Origin: Kordiimonas aestuarii
GTDB lineage: Bacteria; Pseudomonadota; Alphaproteobacteria; Sphingomonadales; Kordiimonadaceae
NCBI RefSeq assembly: GCF_025574465.1
Contig: NZ_JAOBPP010000021.1
Span: 1,054,001 to 1,118,000, forward strand
DNA: 64,000 nucleotides
Direction: 5' to 3'
Position 1 is the stretch's first letter. The number at the start of each line of letters is the position of its first letter. Positions 33,254 to 43,400 of the stretch are shown here, piece after piece. The translations under genes were made by a program, and so were the position numbers. Under the pieces are notes generated by a model. It worked only from the letters and a program-made list of their open reading frames with translations, was not told the DNA's origin and made no database searches.

Positions 33254-34703
33254 TATCTCGGACATACGTGATATTCTTCGCGGGGCGCTGGCGTCTCTTG
33301 GTGGCTTCGGTGGGCGCATGATTGCGCGGCTGATCCTGATGATTGTCGCCGGAAAGTTATACGGGCCATCGCCACTTGGCCTGCTTGGCCAGATTGCGGC
33401 AATTACGGAAATTTTGGCGGCGATCGCGGTACTGGGCCTGAAAAGAAGCTTGCCGGAGATGCTAAGTGCCATACAGGGCGAGGCACGGCAGGCAGTTGTG
33501 ATCAAGGAAGCGTTGATCGCCTGTCTGGCCATCGCAACCCTGCTCACGGCTATTCTTGGCGTGGTATGGCCTTTTCTCTTCACGGATATTAGCATGCCGA
33601 CGGCCCTCTACTTCGCTATTCCGGCCATTGCTTTTTCAGATACGGCGGGTGCGGCAATCCGCTTCAAAAGGATCATTCGCTGGGAAATTCTCGCCCGCTG
33701 CGTCATCGAACCATGGGTATTCCTTGGTGCCGCCGTCATCCTGTATTTGCTGAAGGTGCCAGAAACGGGTTTGATTGTCGCGTTTTCCCTCTCATGCCTC
33801 GGGGCGGCCGCGGGCATCTCGATTGGACTTGGCAATGCCTTCGGATGGCGCGGTATTCTCGCGGCACCCGTTCGGCTGACCTCTGTGCTTCGCATACCGC
33901 GAAAAAGTTTGCCTGTCGGCGTGACGGACATCGGCATCATGATGTTCAGAAGACTGGATATCCTCGTGCTGTCCATCGTTGCGGGCCACGGTACGACGGG
34001 CATCTATTATATGGCACAGCAGATTGTCACCATCCCACACAAAATATACCAGTTGTTTGAACCCATGATGGTTCCTGTACTGGCAAAACTTCACCACAGC
34101 CTTCGGACAGACATCATTGGAAGCAAACTGGCCGGGTTTTGTCGATGGACGTTCATGCTCCAACTGGCCATCACCATACCCTTCGCCATATTCGGCGGAC
34201 AGTTGCTTGGCCTTTTTGGCGATGAGTTTGCATCAGGTGCGATTGTGCTTGCTTTTCTGCTCCTCGCCGAACTTTTTGACGGCAGCTTTGCGCTGACCGA
34301 GACAGCCCTATTGTATGCGAAACCCGGAATACCCCCAAGGCTTGTCATCGTCTCACTAGTCACGGAAGTAACTTTCATAGCGCTCCTCGCCCAGGTTTGG
34401 GGGGCAGCGGGGGCGGCCAGCGGTTTTATGCTCTCGATGGCGGGGTTGGCGCTAATGCGGCTTTTCATGCTGCGCCGGCATCTGGCTATTTCGATTCTGG
34501 ATACCGGTTTTCTGCCACCTCTCATATTTGCCGGCATTCTGGCCGGCCCACTTATGATGATTAGCCGTCTCAGCGAGGCCGAGAATCTTTATGTATTTGG
34601 CCCGGCGATCCTGTTCTTCATTGGCGCCTATCTAGTAATGGTGCGTTTCCTCGCGCTCACAACTGCTGATAAAAAACTGCTCAAACGGCTAAGGGCTGGT
34701 TAG
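33246..34703 (+). CDS. MOP-superfamily flippase (polysaccharide/lipid flippase)
   Basis: Protein of 485 residues with about 12-14 hydrophobic helices (for example MIARLILMIVAGKLYGPSPLG and LLAELFDGSFALTETALLYA). It resembles Wzx/MATE-type flippases. It starts at a GTG inside the end of the preceding gene (8-base overlap), so translation is coupled. Its 3' end overlaps the convergent cytidylyltransferase-like gene by 23 bases. It probably moves the inositol-containing lipid across the inner membrane. Confidence 0.8.
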   Translation: MGNISDIRDILRGALASLGGFGGRMIARLILMIVAGKLYGPSPLGLLGQIAAITEILAAIAVLGLKRSLPEMLSAIQGEARQAVVIKEALIACLAIATLLTAILGVVWPFLFTDISMPTALYFAIPAIAFSDTAGAAIRFKRIIRWEILARCVIEPWVFLGAAVILYLLKVPETGLIVAFSLSCLGAAAGISIGLGNAFGWRGILAAPVRLTSVLRIPRKSLPVGVTDIGIMMFRRLDILVLSIVAGHGTTGIYYMAQQIVTIPHKIYQLFEPMMVPVLAKLHHSLRTDIIGSKLAGFCRWTFMLQLAITIPFAIFGGQLLGLFGDEFASGAIVLAFLLLAELFDGSFALTETALLYAKPGIPPRLVIVSLVTEVTFIALLAQVWGAAGAASGFMLSMAGLALMRLFMLRRHLAISILDTGFLPPLIFAGILAGPLMMISRLSEAENLYVFGPAILFFIGAYLVMVRFLALTTADKKLLKRLRAG

Positions 34704-35415
34704 CGGTCAGCCAGCCGGTCGCCAGATCATACATCTCCGGGCTGTCCACATCGATCCAGAATTCACCGCCGACATCAATGGCGACGGCGTTTTTTTCGAG
34801 CGCCAGCTCGGCCATGCCGCCGGATATGGAGTAGTCGCCCCGTTCGCGTCCGCTTTTCGCAATGGCATCAAAGAGGGCCGGATCGGCGGCGAAAACCCCG
34901 GTATCAAACGCATTATAGACGGGAATTTCCTTGCCGATTTCAAGAATATGACGCCCTGCGTATCGTACCTTGGTCACATCATCCAGATCGACAAACCCAT
35001 TGCCAAGAACGGTATCTATCGCAAGTGCTACCTCACCCTTCATACGGTCACCGGCCAACAGGGTCCGATACAAGGACGGAGCAACGAGGTGATCACACAT
35101 GGCAAGGCAGAAGGGGCCGGATAGCGCGTTTCTCGCCTTGAGCACGGAAAGACCATTGGGGTGCTTGTATTCCGCATTATGCACTGTTTCTATTCGCCAG
35201 TTGTGCCGTTTTACCAACTGGTCCAGATGATCCTCCAGCACGGGCGCGTTATAACCGGTCACCACGGTTGCCCGTGCAAGGCCGGCCTTGAAGGCAGATG
35301 CCAAGGCCCGTTCTATCAAGCTGGTTCCGCAAATCTCGACAAGGGGCTTCAGGTCGCCTTTGGCTCTCAGCCGTGATCCTGTACCCGCGGCAACAATTAG
35401 TAGGTCTTCAATCAT
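34681..35415 (-). CDS. CTP:inositol-1-phosphate cytidylyltransferase-like nucleotidyltransferase
   Basis: Protein of 244 residues with the nucleotidyltransferase signature VAAGTGSRL (8-16), KPL (23-25) and D108 in AMCDH. The layout GLSVLKARNAL, MCDH, VDLDDVTKV, DTGVFAADPALF and GGEFWIDVDSPE matches the cytidylyltransferase half of archaeal IPCT-DIPPS proteins, which make CDP-inositol. The gene context (ino1, CDP-alcohol transferase) supports CDP-inositol over other NDP-alcohols; purified activity would be needed to be sure. Its start overlaps the MMPL gene by 8 bases, so the two are co-translated. Confidence 0.78.
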   Translation of the reverse strand: MIEDLLIVAAGTGSRLRAKGDLKPLVEICGTSLIERALASAFKAGLARATVVTGYNAPVLEDHLDQLVKRHNWRIETVHNAEYKHPNGLSVLKARNALSGPFCLAMCDHLVAPSLYRTLLAGDRMKGEVALAIDTVLGNGFVDLDDVTKVRYAGRHILEIGKEIPVYNAFDTGVFAADPALFDAIAKSGRERGDYSISGGMAELALEKNAVAIDVGGEFWIDVDSPEMYDLATGWLTANQPLAV

Positions 35416-37927
35416 AGAGGATGCTTTCTTTCATGTTCGTGGGCATGCTTTGCGCTTTTTTTCTCGCGGTCAGCGGCAACAGGGCAGGTAACAAGAACCA
35501 CGTCAGCAGCAGGCAGATGCTGAAGCCGATAAGGGCGAGGCATCCCATGGACCGGAGGCCACCCATTGACGCGGTGACAAGACCGCCGAAGCCCATCAAT
35601 GTGGTGAGTGTAGTGAGGGTCGCGGCGCGGCCTGTCGTTGCCATGGTCTGGCCGATCCCTTGATTGTCTTCCTGAAACCGTTCAACGATATGAATGCTGT
35701 TGTCGACCGATATCCCGACAAGGGAAGGCAGAATGACCATATTGATGATGGAGAGCGGCAAGCCCGCAATCGACATGATCGCCAAGGTGAAGACCATGCC
35801 TATCGCCGTCGGGACCAGAATAACAACTGTCGACAGCACCGAACGGGTAAAAACCAGGACGGCAAGAAGAGTGACGATGCTAACCAGGCCGATAGCGCGA
35901 AGCGCATCCGCCTTCATAAGCGCAAGCATCTCGACAAAGATGAAGGCTTCAGATGCAGGGTGATATGTTTTTCCGTTTACGGTGAAACTGGATGCGTCAT
36001 CGTAGAACTGGCGCGCAAGGTCTGCGTCATCCATCGTGACGGAATTATAGATATACATCAGGTAACCGGGCTTTTGGGCGTCGCCCAGGAACACCCGCTT
36101 CATGCCAGCCGGCAGATCGTTGGCATCCAAGGTTCCGATACGCAGATATTTAACCTTGTCGGCCAGATTATTCGGAAGCGGACCCCCATCGGAAACACGT
36201 TCCCACATGCGATTGATCACTCTGAGACGTTCTGCCTGCTCGGCCGGGTCCGGCACAAAATTGCGTATGCTCGTGATCTTCGCGACAGTCGGTGTATCTT
36301 TATCGTTCGCGGTATAGCTCTCAAAGTAGTTTTCAATCGCCTTCACTTCATCAAGCGTATCCACCACAAGGATTGCGCGGTCATGGCCGCCCTTGAAGAT
36401 ATTTTTTGAGCGCTCGGTCGCCCAGATATGTTCGGTGCTTCGCGCAGCCTGTATGTTTTTGAAATTCTTCTCGAATGCGAGCCTGCTTGCAAAGGGCAAT
36501 GCCGCTGGCAAAAGCACACTCACAAGAACCGCCACACAGATAGCATGCTTTCTGCTTCCCAACTGCCGCATCCAGCCACGACCTTTTTGGGCATTTGCAA
36601 CCTTCGGCCAGCTCATGTGACGGTGCACGACGGACAGAAAAGCGGGAAAGATGCTGAACATGGAAACATAGATCAGCACGACACCACTGCCGGCGATGAG
36701 TCCAAATTCTCGGAAAGCCCGAAATTCTGTGAAGCCCAAGACGAGAAAGCCTGCAGCAGTGGTGATGCCCGCGACAAGCGATGCCTTGCCGGTATGGCCG
36801 AGAATGGTTGCCAACGCTTCCCGGTGGCCCAAACCCTCACCGCGGCTCTCAGCGTAGCGACTGAAATTATGAATGCCGAAGTCGATACCAAGCCCAAAAA
36901 GAATGAGCGCCAGGAAAATGGTGATCAGATTGAGGCCACCAATAACCAGCACGGTGATCCCCACAGTCCACAGGATGCCGACCACAAGCGGCAATACAAT
37001 CAAGGGAATAGCCATGAGGCGCCGGTAGTGCAGCAGTAAGAGCAGTATGATCAGGGTTACCGAACTACCAAGCCCGATTACCACATCATGAATAACTGCA
37101 TCAAACTGGGCAACCTTGTTGCGAATTCTGCCCGCGATACCAACATGGATATCGCTATCCGGGCTGTTTAGCTCAAGCGCCTGGATAATGGCAGCGATGT
37201 CACCGATCATTTTCTTTGCAGCCGCCAAGCCCTCGTTCCCGGCCTTGGGCCATATTACGAGCGCCTGCGACCTGCCGTCGTCTGAGACGAATCGCCGTTC
37301 CGTCTCCACAGGTGCCAGCAAGGCGTCGACCGAAGGTTGGTCGTCGGGGGCGCGGGTTGTCGTCGCGCGACTGGGGACATGCTCCCCGGCCCCGCGGAGG
37401 GTGATGCTGATGGGAATTCCGGTCGTCGCCGTTATACTGTCGGCGGCGGCCTTCAGGCTTTCATGCTCCAGCTTTTGTTCCACCTGTTCAAGCTGCGGGA
37501 CGCTGAGTTGCAACAGTTTATGCCGCTCCAGAACAGAGATATCTTCAAATGACTGCACACTCTCACTCCAGGCGAGTGGGCGCGTGACAGCCTCCAGCAC
37601 CAGAAGGGTCTGCTCGACTTTTGTCCGGTTGTCTCCTTCAACGATCACTTGAACTGCGGAAAAGCTCCCGGCTTTTTCCATTGCGTCATTGAGGGTGCGC
37701 ACGCTGGGCGCGCCTTCCGGCATCAGGGCTTCGAGTTTGGTGGAGACCTTGATCTGTTTGCTTGCCTGCCATGCGCACATGGACAGCACGCTCCCGATGA
37801 TCAATATCAGCCACCGAAACCGGTCCATAAACGCAGCCAGTTGCGTGTTCCACCCTTTCACAAACATACTCCAGCCATTACAGAAGCGCGTATATTGTTG
37901 ACGGAGCAAAGCTTGGGTCGCCTCCAT
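35408..37927 (-). CDS. MMPL/RND-family lipid exporter
   Basis: Protein of 839 residues with the RND halves of an MMPL/HpnN-like transporter. There is one helix near residue 40 (LILIIGSVLSMCAW), a large periplasmic domain, five helices from about 280 (DVVIGLGSSVTLIILLLLLHYRR; FGLGIDFGIHNFSRY), then the repeat of this plan (SLVGISVDNSIHIVERFQED and a final LLLTWFLLPALLPL). Relatives export lipids such as hopanoids. The gene is translationally coupled to the cytidylyltransferase-like gene, so the cargo is probably the inositol lipid. Confidence 0.85.
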   Translation of the reverse strand: MEATQALLRQQYTRFCNGWSMFVKGWNTQLAAFMDRFRWLILIIGSVLSMCAWQASKQIKVSTKLEALMPEGAPSVRTLNDAMEKAGSFSAVQVIVEGDNRTKVEQTLLVLEAVTRPLAWSESVQSFEDISVLERHKLLQLSVPQLEQVEQKLEHESLKAAADSITATTGIPISITLRGAGEHVPSRATTTRAPDDQPSVDALLAPVETERRFVSDDGRSQALVIWPKAGNEGLAAAKKMIGDIAAIIQALELNSPDSDIHVGIAGRIRNKVAQFDAVIHDVVIGLGSSVTLIILLLLLHYRRLMAIPLIVLPLVVGILWTVGITVLVIGGLNLITIFLALILFGLGIDFGIHNFSRYAESRGEGLGHREALATILGHTGKASLVAGITTAAGFLVLGFTEFRAFREFGLIAGSGVVLIYVSMFSIFPAFLSVVHRHMSWPKVANAQKGRGWMRQLGSRKHAICVAVLVSVLLPAALPFASRLAFEKNFKNIQAARSTEHIWATERSKNIFKGGHDRAILVVDTLDEVKAIENYFESYTANDKDTPTVAKITSIRNFVPDPAEQAERLRVINRMWERVSDGGPLPNNLADKVKYLRIGTLDANDLPAGMKRVFLGDAQKPGYLMYIYNSVTMDDADLARQFYDDASSFTVNGKTYHPASEAFIFVEMLALMKADALRAIGLVSIVTLLAVLVFTRSVLSTVVILVPTAIGMVFTLAIMSIAGLPLSIINMVILPSLVGISVDNSIHIVERFQEDNQGIGQTMATTGRAATLTTLTTLMGFGGLVTASMGGLRSMGCLALIGFSICLLLTWFLLPALLPLTARKKAQSMPTNMKESILYD

Positions 37928-38066
37928 GGGGAAGTGCAGATTGTTGCAAGGGGGAGGAGGCAGCGATCGGCAAGCGGGTCGTGCAGCAGTCGTGTCGCAG
38001 AAAACTTTTGGAGGTCATGGCTGGATGGTGTCGTTATGGAAATAACAGCGGGAGCACCGCGCGCGT

Positions 38067-39512
38067 ATGCCTGACCTTAAGGACTTGTGCTCAATGATTT
38101 TAAAATGGTGCCAACGCCAGCCTCCTAATTGGGCCGAAAGCGCATTCCGCCGAGACCGGGCGTCCGCATTAACCGCCACCGTCGCGATCGCGCTCTGCTG
38201 TTTCCTCTGGGGCTGCGCGCACTACGAAGCGCAAAACGTCGACATCCGGGCATTCGCGGCTCTAACGCCTGAACCTGAGCTGGAAAATAACCACGGCCCG
38301 GTGGCATATACCGATTTGCTGGCTATTGCCGTCAGGCGCAGTCCCGGCATCAGCCAGGCGCAAAGCGAATACCGCGCCTCTCAGGCGCGTGCGGATGCCG
38401 CGGGGCAGATGCGACCTCTTGGCCTCACGTTGACGGCCGAATATTCAAAGGGTGCTGACGCTGCCAAGCCTTGGCTCTTTGGCACCTCAGTTGATATTCC
38501 GCTCGACCTTGCCGGGCAGAGGGAGGCGCGCATGGCTGAAGCGCGTTTCGTGAGCCTCAGTGCCCATTTTGTTATGGCTGCGGCGCTTTGGGACGTCAGG
38601 TCGCAGCTCAGGGCGGCTATTACCGAGGTTCATGCCGCGCGTCAAATACTCGTCTTCAGCCGGGACGCATACGATCTCCAACGCGCTCTCGCAGACCTTG
38701 AGCAACGCAAATTCGACGCAGGGGAAACACCGGTTGGTAGCGTTATCGCATCACAGCAAATGCTCGATGCGTCAAGGCAAGACCTTCAGCAGCAGCAGGT
38801 TGACCTGGTCAATGCCCAGATCCAACTGGCTGGCGTGCTCAATATACCCGTTGAACAGGCCAGAACTCTCGCTGTCGACAACATACCGTTGCCTGAGCTT
38901 GACCGGGAAACCATCGCTGACAATGAAGAGCGGTCCCTCTACACCCATAGCGAAATTTTTGCTGCCATCAGCGCCTATGACCTCGCGGAAGCACGACTAA
39001 AAAGTGAGGTAGCCAAGCAATACCCGGACATCCACCTCAGCCCGGGCATTGTCTGGGAACGCGGTGTCTTCAAATGGCCCCTCTCTGTTGGATTCTCCTT
39101 GCCACCGCTCGATATGAACAAGGCCAACATTGGAGCAGCAGAACAAGACCGGATAGCCGCTGCGGAAAAACTGGATGCCGCGGTCGATGCGCTTGGAAGG
39201 AACCAGCGTGTGGCCGCTGAAACATATTTTCAGCAGCGCCAGAATTACGACCTCTACAACACCCTAAGCGTAACGCTTGCGGCGAAAGAGCTCTCGAACG
39301 CCAAACATCTCGTTGCGTCAGGGTATAGCAGCGCAGACACGCTTCTCGCGGCGAAATACAAATACTATCAGACGCTCCGCACAGCGGCTCAGAAGCGCGC
39401 AGATTTTCTGCGGGCATCGAACGCCCTTGAAAACACCTGGAACCAGAGCGCAACGACAGAGGAAAACGATCAGTTGTCGCGGATTCTTTTAGACCTGGAG
39501 AACGATTTGTGA
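38067..39512 (+). CDS. TolC-family outer membrane lipoprotein of an RND efflux system
   Basis: Protein of 481 residues with a lipobox LWGC (lipidated C50) after a long N-terminal region. Two OEP repeats follow, rich in Q/A/E helices (SQAQSEYRASQARADAAG; ASQQMLDASRQDLQQQQVDLVNAQIQLAG), as in CusC/CzcC. It forms the outer-membrane channel. Its TGA overlaps the GTG of the next gene, making a coupled operon with the adaptor and permease. Confidence 0.87.
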   Translation: MPDLKDLCSMILKWCQRQPPNWAESAFRRDRASALTATVAIALCCFLWGCAHYEAQNVDIRAFAALTPEPELENNHGPVAYTDLLAIAVRRSPGISQAQSEYRASQARADAAGQMRPLGLTLTAEYSKGADAAKPWLFGTSVDIPLDLAGQREARMAEARFVSLSAHFVMAAALWDVRSQLRAAITEVHAARQILVFSRDAYDLQRALADLEQRKFDAGETPVGSVIASQQMLDASRQDLQQQQVDLVNAQIQLAGVLNIPVEQARTLAVDNIPLPELDRETIADNEERSLYTHSEIFAAISAYDLAEARLKSEVAKQYPDIHLSPGIVWERGVFKWPLSVGFSLPPLDMNKANIGAAEQDRIAAAEKLDAAVDALGRNQRVAAETYFQQRQNYDLYNTLSVTLAAKELSNAKHLVASGYSSADTLLAAKYKYYQTLRTAAQKRADFLRASNALENTWNQSATTEENDQLSRILLDLENDL

Positions 39513-40426
39513 ATGCTTCAAACCTGCATCGCCCCCTTTTTCTCCTGTTGTTTTTGGTTTTCACACACGCACAGCAAGTCTGCGCTGACGATGTGAAAAT
39601 TGGGGTCGACATGCAAAAACGACTTGGCATTGTCACGATGCCTCTTGAGGAGCGACAGGTCTCGCATTCCTCGCCCATGTTCGCGACTGTGCTCGATCCG
39701 TCCCCGCTCGTTACCCTGTTCTCAGACCGGCGCATCGCCCGGCTCACACTGGTCAATGCCAGAACGGAAGCGGCGCGCACAAAGTCTCTCAACAAAAATG
39801 GCAATGCGATTTCTACCAAGGATATGGAAGCCGCTGGCCTGACCGCCGCTGTCGCCAGGGAGCGGTTATTATCCCTCAATCAACGCATCATGCTGGAATG
39901 GGGGCCTGCTGTTGGCAAAATGGATGAAGCCGAACAAACGCGGATCGTTGCCGCACTGGTTGATGGTAAAGCCGCGCTGCTGCGCGTGGATGCATCTGCA
40001 GGGCACGGTTTGACGGAAACAGAATTTGTGCGTCTCCGGTTAGCTGACGGAGAAACCTTGGAGGCACGAGTGCTCGGTCCGGCGCGGTCCGCCGACACCT
40101 ATTTGCAATCGGCGGGTATAATCGCCCTTGTTGAGCAAGACAGGGTCTTGCCGCTCAGCGCAGGCCTGATGCTGAACGCCGCGACGAAGGCAGAGCAACA
40201 ACGCGGTGTTTTTGTCCCTGAGACCGCACTTCTCTATATGGGAGGGCAAATTTCGGTTTACGTTGCAACAGGGCAAGAGAGCTTTGTTCAACACATTCTC
40301 ACCAACTATCAGCCGGCAGCCGATGGCTTGCTCGTCAAAGCCGGGCTTAAAGCTGGCGATCTTGTGGTCACGAGCGGCGCCGCGATTCTCTACAGCACGG
40401 CGACACCCCAGGAGGGTGAGGACTGA
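39509..40426 (+). CDS. Short periplasmic adaptor of the RND efflux system
   Basis: Protein of 305 residues from a GTG overlapping the preceding stop. A signal peptide ends near QVCA. The C-terminal half has the CusB/CzcB-like beta-barrel and membrane-proximal phrases (FVPETALLYMGGQISVYVATG; GLKAGDLVVTSGAAILYS). It is about 100 residues shorter than typical metal-RND adaptors: the lipoyl part is reduced and the helical hairpin short. Position between the TolC-like and permease genes supports the adaptor role. Confidence 0.78.
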   Translation: MNASNLHRPLFLLLFLVFTHAQQVCADDVKIGVDMQKRLGIVTMPLEERQVSHSSPMFATVLDPSPLVTLFSDRRIARLTLVNARTEAARTKSLNKNGNAISTKDMEAAGLTAAVARERLLSLNQRIMLEWGPAVGKMDEAEQTRIVAALVDGKAALLRVDASAGHGLTETEFVRLRLADGETLEARVLGPARSADTYLQSAGIIALVEQDRVLPLSAGLMLNAATKAEQQRGVFVPETALLYMGGQISVYVATGQESFVQHILTNYQPAADGLLVKAGLKAGDLVVTSGAAILYSTATPQEGED

Positions 40427-40429
40427 CCG

Positions 40430-43400
40430 ATGCTGGAAGCAATTGTCAGCTTTTGCCTCAGGAAGGCAGGCCTTGTGCTCATCGCCACCGTGGTCGTCAT
40501 TGCGGCAGGTTTTCTCTCGCTCAGGACCGTTCCTTATGACGTGTTTCCCGACTTTGTGCCGGCGCAGGCGGTTGTGCAAACGGAAGCGCCAGGCCTTTCT
40601 GCCACGCAGGTCGAGCAGATTGTGACCCGGCCCATAGAACAGTCCGTGAATGGGGCGGCAGGTGTTCAATCCGTCCGGTCTGAATCGATTCAGGGGTTGA
40701 GCATCGTAACTGTTGTTTTCAATAGCGACGCCGATCCCTTCAGGGCCCGACAGGTTGTTGCGGAAGGCCTTGGCGAAGTTACGTCCGCGCTCCCCAAGGG
40801 AGTAAAGGCCCCGAAGGTCAGTCCCCTTACTTCTTCTACGATGGATTTGTTGAAAGTTGGCTTTACCAGCGAAAAACTAAATCCTGCCGAGCTTAGGGAC
40901 TGGGTACAGTGGGAACTGAAACCCCGGCTTCTTTCTGTGCCGGGCGTTGCCCGTGCGACGGTATATGGCGGTGTGGTAAGGAGGATCAACGTCATTGCAG
41001 ATCCGGAGAAACTGGCCGCGAACCAACTCGGTTTCAATGATCTCATCAAGGCGGTTCAGGCCAGCGCGGTTGTCAGTGGCGGCGGCTTTGTCGATACCAC
41101 GGAGCAGCGTATTCTGGTTGAACCAAGCTCACCAGTGAAGCGGCCGCAGGACATAGCCTCAGCCCTTATTCCGAGGATGGCAAAACCCGTCAGAATTGGG
41201 GATGTGGCCACTGTCGAGGAAGCCGCTGCTCCCGATTTCGGTGACGCAGTCATTATGGGCAAGCCGGGGGTTCTGATCAGCCTCTCAAGCCAGTATGGCA
41301 GCAACACGCTGGACACGACATACCGGGTCGAGGAGGCGCTGGCGGAAGTTGCCCCGGCTCTAGCGGGGCTGGGTATCGAGATGCATTCAGGGCTTCACCG
41401 GCCAGCAAATTTTGTGGAGACAGCCCTGAGAGGTATTGTAGAGGATCTTCTGATCGGGGCGCTTCTCATTGCCCTCATCCTGTTTCTGTTTCTCCGCAAC
41501 CTGCGCACGGTGCTCGTTTCCTTCGTGAGCATTCCCCTGTCTCTCTTGCTCACCGTTATGCTGCTCACGAAATTCGGCATGAGCATCAATACCATGACAC
41601 TCGGAGGCCTTGCGGTCGCTCTCGGGGTGGTGGTTGATGATGCGGTGATTGACGTTGAAAATATTGTCCGGCGATTGAGACAGCGGGGGCCTGAGGAATC
41701 TGTTCCTGGTGTTATTCTTCATGCGTCGATGGAGATACGTGGACCCGTCATATATGCCACGCTCATTGTGGCGCTTGTCCTGTTACCTGTCCTGATGATG
41801 ACGGGATTGCAGGGGGCGTTCTTTGCGCCGCTCGCCACGGCCTTCATTCTGGCAACCCTTATCTCGCTCGTTGTGGCCATGACTGTCACTCCGGCCCTTT
41901 GCTATCTGTTTTTAAGAAACACCGCGCTGCCGAATGAAGCCGGGACCCTCTCTCGCTTCAAGGATTGGCACGGAAAGCTGCTGCAGTATTCTTTCCGGTT
42001 TCCCTGGCGTTTCATCGTGCCTGCCGGGTTGATATCGATGCTGTCGGTCGGGGCGCTGTTCCTGTTTAATTCCGAGCTTTTGCCCGCATTCAGAGAAGGG
42101 CATTACGTGTTGCAGGCCGCGGCGCACCCCGGAACCAGCCTTGCGGTCTCCCGGCAGTATGGCTCGGCGATCTCGCGCGACCTGCTGGATATACCGGGTG
42201 TTGCCACCGTCGAGCAACAGATTGGCCGATCCGAGGGAGGTGAGGATACATGGGGACCAGAAAAAAGCGAGTTCCATCTCGAGCTTACGCCTAACCTTTC
42301 TGCACAAAAGCAAGATGAAATTGAAGCGCAGATTCACAACGTGCTGGATAGTTATCCGGGCCTTCAGACAGAGGTGCTTACGTTTTTGGGCGACCGCATT
42401 GGCGAGTCACTGACCGGTGAAACGGCGGCGCTCGTTATAAATATTTATGGTGGTGACAGCGCGGCTCTGGAAAAAACCGCCAGTGCCATCGCGGCCAGGA
42501 TCTCGACTGTCCCTGATGCAACTGACGTGAAGATCAAGACACCACCCAAGACGCCATCTATTCAGATTACCGTCAATCCTGATGCTGCGGCCTTTTACGG
42601 ATTGACCCCCACAGACGTGCTGGATGCCGTCCAAAGTGTTTACGCGGGCAGCACCGCAGCTCAGGTTTTCAGGGGTGACAGGGTTATCGATATCGCCGTC
42701 ACGGTTCCATCGTCTATTCAGAAAAGTCCGGAAAGTGTTCGGGATCTCTTGTTGCGGGGTGCCTCAGGCACACTTGCGCGGCTTGAAGACGTCGCGTCTG
42801 TATCCCTTTCGGAAAGCTCAACCTCTGTTTTTCATAGTGGCGGCCGGTTGGTCTTCACCGTGACAGCCAATCCGGAGCCGCAAAATGTTGCTATCGTAAC
42901 CGGGGCAGTCCAGCGCGCGGTCCATGAGCTGACCCTGCCGCCTGGGGTGTATGTCGAATACTCCAGTATCGCGGACGATGCGGTGCGCGCCCGGAACGAG
43001 CTTCTCCTGCATTCCCTGCTGGCATTCGTCGGTATTGTCGCACTCCTTAGTCTGGCCTTCAACAGCAACAGGGCCGTTCTCCTTGTTATCAGCACGGCTC
43101 CCTTTGCGTTGGTGGGTGGCGTGGTCGCAATCGCCCTCTCGGGCGCCAATCTCTCTCTTGGCGCGCTGGTGGGCTTTGTCACGCTGTTCGGCATTGCCGC
43201 CCGCAACGCCATCTTGCTGGTTGATCATGCGGACCAGCTGGCGGTTGAAAAAGGTGAATGGTCACTTGCCGTTGTGCTTGTCGCCGCGCGCGAACGCGTC
43301 ACGCCAATTTTAATGACGGCGCTTGTGACCGGTCTTGGCTTGTTGCCGCTTGCGATCGAGACCGGGCAGGCGGGCCGCGAAATTCAAGGGCCCATGGCCA

